From NCBI RefSeq assembly GCF_048569485.1, contig NC_134354.1:401598185-401662184 (forward strand): a stretch of 64,000 nt of DNA, written 5' to 3'. The translations under genes and the position numbers were made by a program. A model generated the notes under the pieces. The model did not search any database and had not been told where the DNA came from. It saw nothing but the letters and a program-made list of their open reading frames with translations. Every line of letters begins with the position of its first letter. Position 1 is the first letter of the stretch. This DNA comes from Anomaloglossus baeobatrachus. Lineage: Eukaryota; Chordata; Amphibia; Anura; Aromobatidae. Positions 10,682 to 21,059 of this stretch are shown here, piece by piece.

Positions 10682-11899
10682 TGTGAAGCCCCTCCAGTGT
10701 TGTGTCGGTGCATTACCTTCAGGGACTCCACGTAGCTGGATCTTGTCACAGGTAGGAGATCTTCTTTTAGGATTGTCGTGACGCCACTCTCAGAATTGCG
10801 GTCAGTGGGGACCGCCACTGCAGGTTAAGGGATGCCTGGGGCTGATGGTGGGTGCAGCCAGTTGTAATAGCCTCCTGAGAGTGAGGCAAGCCCCAGGGCC
10901 CTGTGTAGGTGTGTAGAACCACAAGGCGCAGAATAACTCCACACAAGCAGAAGGTCTTTCAGGGGTTTTACTCACAGAAGGTGGCAGAGTGAGTAACCCG
11001 GGCGTAGCTGGGATGAACCAGGCTGGAACCAGGTATCCTTCAGACTGACTGATGAGGGTGGCTACCGACTCGCCTTCCTTAGCCCTTCTGTGGTTTGTGG
11101 TAACCCCGACTTTTAGTCCCTATGGGGGTCACCCAGGGAAGTAGCTGCTCCCCTCGTTTGTTTGCCGTTTGCTTGTCGCCTGGACCAGATCACTCCAGCT
11201 GCTTGCCTCCTGTGAACTATGGGCCCTAACTGTGGCTACGTGGCTGCGGCTTTTGGGGTGTTGTGGCGTGGGCTTTGAGGGCCCCACACCGGCAGGTTTA
11301 GCAAGGAAAGGTGGATCTATCCCCGCACCGGGATCTGCCGCCCGTTTGGGCCTGGTACTCCCTGACAGTCTCCGTACTTTCCACTACGCTGCTCTCTCTA
11401 GCTGTGTGTGGGGTTCGGGCAGCACTACCAGGTGACCGTTCTCCCCCGTCGGTAGTCACTGCGCGGACGCTGTTAGACTGCAACAGCTCCAGGGTCTGCT
11501 TCTGCTCTTCCTGAGCTGCACACTAAACCGGCTCACTCGTGGGACCTGCACTGATGCTCCTGTCTGAGCTCCACTTCCATGCTCCTCACTCCTCCACACT
11601 CTGCTTCAGACTCCTTTCTCTTTTCCCTTTTGTGCCTGCCTACGCCACCTAGCAACCAGGCTCTCTACCACACCCCTTGAGTGGAGATGGAGGCTTCGCC
11701 CCCTCCACTCCTCAAGTGGAGGTGAAGGCTTTGCCCCCTCCTGGGATCCCCAGGGGTCCTCTCAAAGGTACATGTGTGAGACCTGATCACTATGCGCCTG
11801 TGTAGTCACACCTCGGTCAGCCTTCTGGATTACCTGTTTGTACTGTCCCCAGCATGGGTGCAGTACTCAGTGGTGCCTGACCAGGTCAGGGGCGCCACA
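10682..11899 (-). repeat. 5' LTR of element at 5.0-11.9 kb
   Basis: 1218 bp, TG...CA, same length as the partner at 5043-6260. It would carry the element's promoter on the minus strand. Open frames inside it occur identically in both LTRs and look like chance. Confidence 0.9.
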
Positions 11900-11955
11900 G
11901 GGGCCCCGGTCCAAATTTTGCACCAGGGCCCATCAAACTCTAGTTACACCACTGA
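11900..11955. mobile_element. Terminal fragment of a hAT-like element
   Basis: ggggccccggtccaaatttt ... ctagttacaccactg resembles the end of common frog/fish elements beginning cagtggtgtaactag. The LTR element inserted into it. The matching opposite terminus was not found left of 5043. Confidence 0.45.
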
Positions 11956-12457
11956 CTACCGGTACTTGTTACCTAATATATCCCATCTTTTGACAGATGC
12001 CAACATAAGGATATAATGATAATCACAATCATCACTGATTTCAATGTTATGGTGGAGCAGTGAAAAAGCAATGAAAATTCCCTATACATAGAATAGCACG
12101 TTCATTATTTTTCAGTGTGAACCTGTCAGGAAAGGGTTGCAGGCTCAGCACACACCCTGGTGGACTTCCCCAGTGGGCGGACTGATACTGTGGAAGTGCT
12201 CAGGTGCTGTGTTGTCACTGTGAGTCAGGAAGCCTGGCAGCACGATCACGAAGAAATGCCGCATTTCTGCAAGGGGATCGCATCGTAACCATGTGTGGCT
12301 GTCTCAGGTGGATACTTCTATACGTGAGCTGCATGGCGGGCTATGTCACAGGTATGCTTCTTTATTAGAACCACTGGGTCTGGTGTACAAAAGCCGTAAT
12401 AGGACAGAGAATAGAGTAAGGAGTCGCATACAAGCAGGCACCTTTAATGGTAGAGGA

Positions 12458-12506
<49 letters not shown>

Positions 12507-12738
12507 GTAACCTGTATATGTATGAAAGATATGTGAGCGAGCGAGTCTTCCCTATGACAGCACATAGGCGACAGAGCTGACAGTCCGTCGCGTAACCTCA
12601 GGCAGACTTCAGGTAACCCTTTGCCTGATCATGGCGTAGAAGTTGTACATTATACAGAAATCCCACTGTACAGTCTGCCAGTATCGTGAGCAAGGGGCTT
12701 CTGGTGAAGAGCTGACTCCCTGTCTCTTGGACTTCTCC
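11956..12738. other. Anonymous spacer with a TA microsatellite
   Basis: No gene recognised. A (TA)n run of about 22 units lies at 12459-12503. Confidence 0.5.
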
Positions 12739-13020
12739 ATGTGAGGCCATGTGCACACACTGCGTTTTTATCACAGATTTGTCACAAAACTGCATGCAAA
12801 TCCTTATGCCAGCAAAGTCAATGAAGTTTTGTGCACACGTTGCTTATTTTTCTCTTGCAGATTTGGTGCAGACGTTAATCTGTGGCATGTCAATTCTTTT
12901 AGCGGTTTTCCACTCCAGAATTAAATCGGGGCAAAACACCGCATTTTTTTCTACCAAGAGATGCAGATTTGGTACAGAAATTTCTGCAACCAAATACTCA
13001 GAATGCGCGCATAGCTGAAT
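12739..13020. repeat. MITE-like repeat starting ggccatgtgcacacactgcg
   Basis: The left end (catgtgcacacactgcgttt) and inner blocks with cacacgttgc, plus the right end aatgcgcgcatagctg, give an imperfect inverted layout typical of short frog repeats. A related piece lies at 49.33-49.47 kb (cagtgtgtttttgctg). No coding frame. Confidence 0.4.
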
Positions 13021-13740
13021 TATAATATATGGCGGCATAATATTAAAGCGTTCCTCCTTCACTACCTGCACAGGCACTTTTTAAAATAAGTACTCCCCTG
13101 TCACAGGTGTGTCACGGGTGACAGACAGTCATGTAGTTTCTGGCCATAGAAGGTCACAGAGTTTGGTTGCACAGAATGCTCCCTGACTTTCTATTGTTCC
13201 TTCTGTCAGTATTCATTGTGCTCGGTGGCTTTTGTGCTGGATTTTCATCTCTCCCACTTTTGGACCAAGAAGGAGCTCGTCTTCCACCCAGCTGCTGATC
13301 ATGAGTATTTTCTTGGTGCTTAAATACTCCCATCTTCCCTGAACTGGTGATATTATTCAGTTCATTCTAGCTCTGGTTGCAAGCAGGTGGCTTGCTCTCA
13401 TCTGTAGTATCATTGCTGAAGCTTTGCTGAACTCCTGGATGAGGCATCTGTGGATAAGTAGTTCATGCACTTTCCTCTGTGTGTCCTCCATATGTCTTCC
13501 TTTAGCATTTAGTGGGGTTGACAAAGAGCTCATCCCACCAGTTGCCTATTTAGGGTCCTGCACTAGGAATAACTAGGGTCAGGTATCCAGCTCGGCGCAT
13601 AGATCCGGAACCTATCCATGGTGGTGAGGGACCCCAGGAACCAGCAGTAAGTTTGGTCAGGGGTCACCATCTCCCCCTTCCCTAGACGCAGGGGTCCCCT
13701 TTCCTTACCTGTTGCCACTCACTTAATACTTCCCCGTACC
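13021..13740. other. No recognisable gene
   Basis: Anonymous sequence. No long frame and no clear terminal repeats. Confidence 0.35.
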
Positions 13741-13744
13741 TAAC

Positions 13745-14040
13745 GTGACATACCCCTTGTAAAATAACATATACTCACCTCCCACGCAAGTGCTGTTTCA
13801 GCGATATTTGCGCTGGAGCTCATGTGGCATTGTTATGCCACTGCAAATCCTGAAGCCAATCGACGCCGATATTGGACTTCTGCGCTCTCACTACTTCTCA
13901 ATGTCCAAGTGAAGTAAGTGTGCAGCAGCTCTATAGCGGTCACTGATTTGCTACAGGGCTCATGTGGCATAACAATGACACATCCAGCGCCAACCCAGGA
14001 GGTGAGTATATGTTATTTTTATTTTACAAGGGGAAATACT
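13745..14040. mobile_element. Small foldback MITE
   Basis: The left part ccccttgtaaaataacatat followed by actcacctcc returns inverted as ggaggtgagtatatgttat ... ttttacaagggg at the right. Inside, catgtggcattgttatgcc pairs with the later catgtggcataacaatg. No coding frame. Confidence 0.65.
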
Positions 14041-14384
14041 TCCTTTATTATTTTAAAAGAGGTGGTCCAAGAAGTGGACAATCCATAGCAATTTTTGCAA
14101 AAATGCAGGAAACTTAACTCAAACATTGGTTATAATAGGAATGCAGTGCTCTTATTTGCTTATAATGGTAAATCCTGCAGACAAGTTCCATTTACTATGC
14201 AGCAATAGGATTATTTGAATATTTTATATCTACAGCAAAGGTGCACAACCATTTCTAGCTCAAGGGCCACATTTCAATTTTCCTGCTTCTAAGCACCCGC
14301 ATACATACGGTAATAGAGAGCTGTAGACAGTCGGCTGCTTCGGTGGATTGATCGTCTTTCCGCTATCTCTCCCAACTCCTCCAT
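14041..14384. other. No recognisable gene; possible hAT end
   Basis: Anonymous DNA. The phrase aaggtgcacaaccatttcta near 14238, followed by gggccacatt, resembles a hAT MITE end, but the partner end was not located. Confidence 0.3.
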
Positions 14385-14386
14385 AG

Positions 14387-14912
14387 GCCTCTTTCACACA
14401 TACGTGCCTCCGTTCCGTATTTACCTGTCTCCGTGTGTTTCTCACGCCGACATGTCCATTTTCTCTTCGGCATCACTGGTGTCACACGGAACGCAAACGT
14501 GTCACACGTAACACACACGGACCACACGGATGTGTTCCGTGTGACACGCACCGGAGAAAAGACATATGTCTGCTAGAAAAAAAACAAACCTTTACTCACC
14601 TTCTCCTGCCCTCCTGTCTCTGCCGCTGCTGTCACTTGCTGCCGACCGCCGCTCATTGTGCTAATTGAATATTCACTTCACTGCCTGGCAGCAGCAGCAG
14701 CGGGGAGTCGGCAGGACCGGAGACCGAAGATCAGCACCACGGACAGCGACGCCAGGGACAGGTGAGTAGGAAGTTCCCGTTCTCCGTGTGTTATCACGGA
14801 TAACACACGGAGAACACACGTAGGCCATACACACGGCACACCGAGGGCAATACACACCTTTGACACGTCCGTGAAAAACGTGGGTGTTTTTCAGGGACGT
14901 ATGAAAGAGGCC
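14387..14912. mobile_element. Short inverted-repeat element rich in cacacgga
   Basis: It begins ggcctctttcacacatacgt and ends acgtatgaaagaggcc, an inverted pair of about 16-20 bases. The interior is built of acacggac/cgtgtg words. The same words continue at 14.93-15.25 and 17.06-17.41 kb, so several copies or a larger composite are present. Confidence 0.55.
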
Positions 14913-15359
14913 ATACACGGGAATACTCACAATGCTGAGCGCTTGTGTGTTCTCTACGACCCGCAACACACATCCGTGTAATTTGTACGTGTGCGGTACG
15001 TATTTGCACGTACCGAAGACACGTAGACACGGAGACCCATGTTATTCAATGGTAGATGGCACACACACGTAAAATCGCACGGAACGTGTGTCCGTGAGGT
15101 AAGTACGTGTGTGCGCTTTTCTACCCGGACAACATGTCCGTTTTTGGCCAGCAGCACGCAGGCACGGACCCGCTAAAGCCTATGGGTCTGTGCCTGCACG
15201 GACCGCACACGGAGTATGTCCGTGTTCAGCACGTTTCATGCGTGTGCGTTTTTACACTAGCGATCTTATTTATTTATTTTTTTAATTAAATTCAGTATAC
15301 TTACCTTTTTTTTCTGCTGTTCTCAGTCATACTTACATTGGCGCTCGTTTTTTTCTTCC

Positions 15360-17011
15360 CCCGGCTCATACCGCTCCCTGATCACCAGCGCGGCGAGGAA
15401 CAGCTGTGCAGAGAATACGCGGCAACAATTACTTTGAAAATGCCGGCCGCTCATTAATCAATCTCGTATTCCCTGCTTTCCCCACACACAGACGCCTATG
15501 ATTGGTTGCAGTCAAACACGCCCCTCACGCTGAGTGACAGCTGTCTCACTGCACCCAATCACAGCAGCCGGTGGGCGTGTCTATACTGTGCAGTAAAATA
15601 AATAAATAAATAATTAAAAAAAACGGTGTGCGGTCCCCCCCCCATTTTAATACCAGCCAGATAAAGCCATACAGCTGAAGGCTGGTATTCTCAGGATGGG
15701 GAGCCCCACGTTATGGGGAGCCCCCCAGCCTAACAATATCAGTCAGCAGCTGCCCAGAATTGCCGCATATATTATATGCGACAGTTCTGGGACTGTACCC
15801 GGCTCTTGCCGATTTGCCCTGGTGCGTTGGCAAATCGGGGTAATAAGGAGTTTTTGGCAGCCCATAGCTGCCAATAAGTCCTAGATTAATCATGTCAGGC
15901 GTCTCCCCGAGATACCTTCCATGATTAATCTGTAAGTGACAGTAAATAAACACACACACACACGAAAAAATCCTTTATTAGAAATAAAAAACACAAACAT
16001 ATACCCTCGTTCACCACTTTAATAAGCCCGAAAAAGCCCTCCATGTCCGGCGTAATCCAGGATGCTCCAGCGTCGCATCCAGCTCTGCTGCATGGAGGTG
16101 ACCGGAGCAGCAGAAGACACCGCCGCTCCTGTCACGCAGCTAATGAAGGCAATAGCGCGATCAGCTGAGCTGTCACTGAGGTTACTCGCGGCCAACGCTG
16201 AATACAGCTGATCGCGCTATTGCCTTCGTTAGATGCGTGGAGGTGACAGGAGCGGCGGTGTCTTCTGCAGCTCCGGTCACCTCCATGCAGCAGAGCTGGA
16301 TGCGACGCTGGAGCATCCTGGATTACGCCGGACATGGAGGGCTTTTTCGGGCTTATTAAAGTGGTGAACCAGGGTATATGTTTGTGTTTTTTATTTCTAA
16401 TAAAGGATTTTTTCGTGTGTGTGTGTCTTTATTTGCTGTCACTTACAGATTAATCATGGAAGGTATCTCGGGGAGACGCCTGACATGATTAATCTAGGAT
16501 TTACTGGCAGCTATGGGCTGCCAAAAACTCCTTATTACCCCGATTTGCCAACGCACCAGGGCAAATCGGGAAGAGCCGGGTACAGTCCCAGAACTGTCGC
16601 ATATAATGTATGCGGCAATTCTGGGCGGCTGCTGACTGATATTGTTAGGCTGGGGGGCTCCCCATAACGTGGGGCTCCCCATCCTGAGAATACCAGCCTT
16701 CAGCCGTATGGCTTTATCTGGCTGATATTAAAATGGGGGGGGACCGCACGCCGTTTTTTTAAGTTATTTATTTATTTTACTGCACAGTATAGACACGCCC
16801 ACCGGCTGCTGTGATTGGGTGCAGTGAGACAGCGGTCACTCAGCGTGGGGGGCGTGTCTGACTGCAGCCAATCATAGGCGTCTGTGGGTGGGGAAAGCAG
16901 GGAATACGAGATTGATTAATGAGCGGCCGGCTTTTTCAAAGTAATTGTTGCCGCATATTCTCTGCACAGCTGTTCCTCGCCGCGCTGGTGATCGGGGAGC
17001 GGTGAGTATGA
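15360..17011. mobile_element. Large foldback element with about 0.8-kb arms
   Basis: The left arm (about 15360-16167) and right arm (about 16205-17011) are inverted copies around a 37-bp spacer. Pairs seen include ctccctgatcaccagcgcgg with ccgcgctggtgatcggggag, agacgcctatgattggttgc with gcagccaatcataggcgtct, and caatagcgcgatcagctg with its inverse at 16205. Mismatches are few. Each arm also contains smaller internal hairpins (gatttgccctggtgcgttggcaaatc). No transposase frame. Its superfamily is unknown to me. Confidence 0.85.
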
Positions 17012-17415
17012 CAGAGGGCTGCTCACTTCAGTCACTTGGGGGATTAGCGGTCACTGGTGAATCCTTCACAGGTGACCGCTAATCAGTACGCGGCACACAG
17101 ACAGAGCCGCGGCATGACAATGAAGTCGGGTGAAGTTCACCCGAGTTCATTCTCATCGCGCAACTCTGTCTGCTGTCAGCCGACATGTATCAACGACATT
17201 GTGCAACACACAAATGGACATTCCACACGGACATTCCACGTACACATACACGGGCATTTTACACACAAACACGGACATTTTACACGTACACACGGCTCGC
17301 ATACACCATCACACGGATGCCATACGTACTGGAGAAACGCCCCAAAAAACGGAACACGGACCCGAAAAACGGACCGTGCTACACGCACGTTTTTTTGCGG
17401 AAGTGTGTTTTAGGC
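17012..17415. repeat. cacacgga-rich repeat
   Basis: Dense words such as acacggacattccacgtaca and a terminal gtgtgttttaggcctcc, which matches inverted the ggcctctttcacac end at 14.39 kb. It may be the outer right end of a composite spanning 14.39-17.41 kb, with the large foldback inside. Confidence 0.45.
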
Positions 17416-17675
17416 CTCCAAGAGAGAGACGCTGCCAGAGTTGTCTGGTGGCAGATTATATAACCAAGAACAAAAGGATTGTCAATTCGAAGTTGGATAT
17501 ACCAGATCCTAATCTCCTCTGCCTGCTGACCCTATCGATAAATGCTGGTTCAGCCGACATTAACCTAATGTGTATGGAGTGAACTTTGGAGGCACAATAA
17601 TCTTTAAAGGGGTGGTTAGAGGGCAAAAGTAAATTTCTTTTTAAATTCCTATCTATTTGATGCTGTAATCTAAGC

Positions 17676-18898
17676 CAGGGGTCTCAAACTTGGCTGGGCA
17701 TATGGGCCGCACATAGAATATAAACTAATTTGGAGGGCTGCATTCTTTGCAGGACAAAGTGACATTTTTAGTGGTGCATTTTTTTTTCTATACAATTTGA
17801 GATCACTGGGGTGTTTTTTGACATTTTTTGCTCATTTAATATTACAAACGTGCACTTTTTTTGTTTATATATAAAAAGGATTTTTAATTGTAAAAAAAAA
17901 TGTTTTTTTACAGCTTTATTTTGAATTTTTTTTTTTACATTTTATCTCCTTCTTGTAAGTAATATAGTTTTACACTTAGATCATATAGTAATTTTGGCCA
18001 ACAACTTGTAGTAATGTTCCCTTCCTGGTCCCCATTCTGTAGTAATGTGCCCATCCTTTTCTCAATCCTGTAGTATAGTGCTCATTGTTCCTTCCATGCT
18101 GTAATAATGTGTTTGACGTTGTCCCCGTCCTGTAGTAATGTGCCCATTCTGTAGTAATGTGCCTATCCTATAGTAATTTGCCTTTACTTGTCCTCATTCT
18201 GTAGTAATGTGCCCATGGTGGTCCAAGTCTTGTAGTAATGTGCTCATCCAGGTCCCCATCCTGTAGTAATATGTCCATCCTGGTCCCCTTCTTGCAGTAA
18301 TGTACCTATCCGTGTCCCCTTGTAGTAAGGTGCCCATCCTTGTCTCCTTTTAGTAATGTGTACATCCTGGTCCTTTTCTTGTAGTAATGTCTCCTTCTTG
18401 TATAAATCCTGTAGCAATGTCCCCTATTGTGCCATTTTTCAGACAAACACAAAGCCAACCACCTCCCCCCCCCCCATTCTTCACACCTGTCCTCCATTCC
18501 CCACGGTATCCTCTTTTCTTTCTTGTGCCCCTTGAGCAAGCAGACTCCTTGGTGATCACAGCTGTTGCAGGGATCACTGCTGTCAGTGCTTTTATTTCAG
18601 ATGAATGATTCACAAGCGCCACGCAGAGATAAGTTCTCTGCACAGCTATTCCAATGGCAGCCACCAGACATTTTGAAGCCAGGAGCTAACGTCACACACC
18701 AACGTCAGTTGCTGGCCTGTGATAGGCCAGCAGCTGCCATTGGTACAACTCTGCAGAGAGCTTATCTCTGTGTGGCGCTGGCAAAGCTGACAGTGGTAGC
18801 CCCTGCACCAACCGTGATCATCGAGGGGTCTGTGTGGCTGCGGGCCGCAAGAAACAGCTCAAAGGGCCGCATGTGGGCTGCGTGTTTGAGACCCCATG
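17676..18898. mobile_element. Non-autonomous hAT element, 1223 bp
   Basis: The ends are inverted (caggggtctcaaac left, gtttgagaccccatg right), flanked by 8-bp duplications atctaagc and atccaagc (one mismatch). The 8-bp duplication and CAGGGG-type ends are hAT hallmarks. The interior contains a minisatellite (18008-18420) and GC-richer right third, with no transposase. Confidence 0.85.
18008..18420. repeat. Minisatellite inside hAT, about 27-30 bp unit
   Basis: The unit has the core tgtagtaatgtgcccatcc then tggtcccc, about fourteen degenerate copies. No coding role. Confidence 0.75.
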
Positions 18899-19865
18899 AT
18901 CCAAGCTATTATCTAATACACTGGTATTAAAAATTCCCTACAGTTCCCTAACTATACTATCTAAGTGCATGCTGGGATACCCAAACAAAGTGCCATCAGG
19001 GGGCAGAGGGGGTGGTCTGTCCCTGCTGTGTCTGTTCCACCCTGTCCTATGCACTGTGTGATCTGCACAGTGCTCAGTGCCTACTCTATTGGCTGAAATC
19101 AATATCTATACCTGGCATACTAGCGCCGCCCTCACTGGTGACGTCTCTGGTCTCATGCATGCCAGGTATAGACACTTCTCTATTACCAGCAGATTATTAC
19201 TGATCTGAGCTTATAACAGAATAGGCTCTGTGCAGTTTGCGCAGTGTATAGAGGTACACAGCAGTGATATACCAGCCCCTGAAATGAGTGTCACGATGAT
19301 GATCTTAGTTTCAGGGAAGGGACAGAGGCTGCAATCAATGCAACAGCTTCTGCCCCCTGATGATGCTTCGTTTGAGTATCCCAGCATGCACTGGGAATCT
19401 CAAACTAATCGTCAACAGACAGAAAGTAGAAAAAAATTAGAATAGCAGTTACATAGTGTAGTAAGGTAATATTTAATACAAATATATTAGAACATAGCTT
19501 AGATTATAGCAGCAAATAGGGATTTAAAATGAAATTTACTTTTGCCTTCAGACCACCCCCTTAAAGAAGACCAGGTAATTTTTCATTTTTACATTTTCAT
19601 TTTTTCCTCCCCTTTTTTATGCAGCACAAGTTGTAATTTTGAATGACCCCTTTCACTTTATCAAATAATGGAAGAAAAAAACAGGGAAAAAATTCCAAGA
19701 GCATGAAATCTTGAAATAAAAACACATGCAATTCCACCAATGTTTGTTTTATTTTTGTTTTTTTTTTTATGTTGCTCATTGTGCAATAAAAGTGACCTGG
19801 CAAGAGAACTATCCAGGTCAGCACGATTACAGCAATACCAAACTTGCATACTGTTTATCACTTAA

Positions 19866-20869
19866 AGGGAACCTGTCATCAGAAATTTCGCCCAAAAGCT
19901 AAAAGATTCCCCCTCTGCAGCTCCTGGGCTGCATTCTAGGAAGGTCCCTGTTATTATTGTGCCCCATGTGAGACCAAAATAAAGCCTTTATAAAGTTCTA
20001 CCTTTTTGTATGCAGCTTCTGTAAATTCGTCCCGGGGGCGGGCTCTCTGCCGTCCGTTATTCTGCCTCCTGGTCCTGTATGCCGCCCCCATCGCTCCTTT
20101 CCATATCTGATGCACCGCCCACTGCTCCAGCCATCCCCGCGCATGCCCAGTGCCAGTCTCACAGGACTGAGCAGTTTGACCGCTGGTGACATGTGCGCAG
20201 ACAAGTGATTATGGACGGGACTGTGACTGTTATCAGCAAGTACCCGGCCATAATCTCTTGAGCGCGCAAACCTCTCCAGCGGTCAGACACACTGTGCTCA
20301 GGGTAGTGCTAGACTGTATGGGCTGCTTCCAGGGATGACGTCCCTTTGTCATGTGATAGTATTTTGAACACGCCCCTATCACATGACAAAGGGACGTCAT
20401 CCCTGGAAGCAGCCCATACAGTCTAGCACTACCCTGAGCACAGTGTGTCTGACCGCTGGAGAGGTTTGCGCGCTCAAGAGATTATGGCCGGGTACTTGCT
20501 GATAACAGTCACAGTCCCGTCCATAATCACTTGTCTGCGCACATGTCACCAGCGGTCAAACTGCTCAGTCCTGTGAGACTGGCACTGGGCATGCGCGGGG
20601 ATGGCTGGAGCAGTGGGCGGTGCATCAGATATGGAAAGGAGCGATGGGGGCGGCATACAGGACCAGGAGGCAGAATAACGGACGGCAGAGAGCCCGCCCC
20701 CGGGACGGATTTACAGAAGCTGCATACAAAAAGGTAGAACTTTATAAAGGCTTTATTTTGGTCTCACATGGGGCACAATAATAACAGGGACCTTCCTAGA
20801 ATGCAGCCCAGGAGCTGCAGAGGGGGAATCTTTTAGCTTTTGGGCGAAATTTCTGATGACAGGTTCCCT
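19866..20869. mobile_element. Near-perfect palindromic TTAA element
   Basis: Two arms of exactly 494 bp (19866-20359 and 20376-20869) are inverted copies separated by a 16-bp spacer, and the whole is flanked by TTAA (19862-19865, 20870-20873). By eye only one arm position differs (near 20029 against its partner in cccgggacggattt). Ends read aaagggaacctgtcatcag. No protein is encoded; short frames appear twice because of the symmetry. A transcript would fold into a hairpin of about 490 base pairs. Confidence 0.95.
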
Positions 20870-20873
20870 TTAA

Positions 20874-21057
20874 TGTCAAAAAAATTAAGTCAGAACCATG
20901 TGAAACAAAATAAAATTGTCACAATATTTCTGAGATCCATAGCTTTTTATTTTTTTTTTTATTTTTGCTGCTGATGGAGCTGTTTGAGGACATTTTTTTT
21001 TTTTTTTTGAGTGGTGAGCTATTTTAATTCATACAGTTTTAAGGTACATAGGACAAT
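20874..21057. other. AT-rich spacer
   Basis: Long T runs. Nothing coding. Confidence 0.5.
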
Positions 21058-21059
21058 TA

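Larger units (their letters stand above)
5043..11899 (-). mobile_element. Non-autonomous LTR retrotransposon, Gypsy-like ends, with Tc1 insertion
   Basis: Two 1218-bp direct repeats (5043-6260 and 10682-11899) begin TG and end CA and flank about 4.4 kb. The flanking bases gggg on both sides fit a 4-bp target duplication. Read on the minus strand, a primer-binding-like site follows the 5' LTR and a purine run (AAGGGGGAA) precedes the 3' LTR. The interior has a gag-like region and a cold-shock-like segment but no protease, reverse transcriptase or integrase, so it must depend on enzymes supplied by another element. The LTRs differ at one position by eye, so the insertion is young. The coding part is broken (at least two breaks plus the Tc1 insertion). 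Confidence 0.85.
17608..19560. mobile_element. TTAA-flanked inverted-repeat element hosting a hAT insertion
   Basis: Both ends are flanked by TTAA (17604-17607 and 19561-19564). The left end (ggggtggttagagggcaaaa, gtaaatttctttttaaattc) is repeated inverted at the right (gatttaaaatgaaatttact, tttgccttcagaccaccccc). TTAA targets are used by piggyBac and Kolobok-type elements. No transposase is present. A hAT element (17676-18898) sits inside the left terminal repeat. Confidence 0.75.

Noticed and set aside
18008-18420. CRISPR-like regular repeats
   Set aside because: Units are contiguous and degenerate without unique spacers, in a eukaryotic context. Minisatellite.
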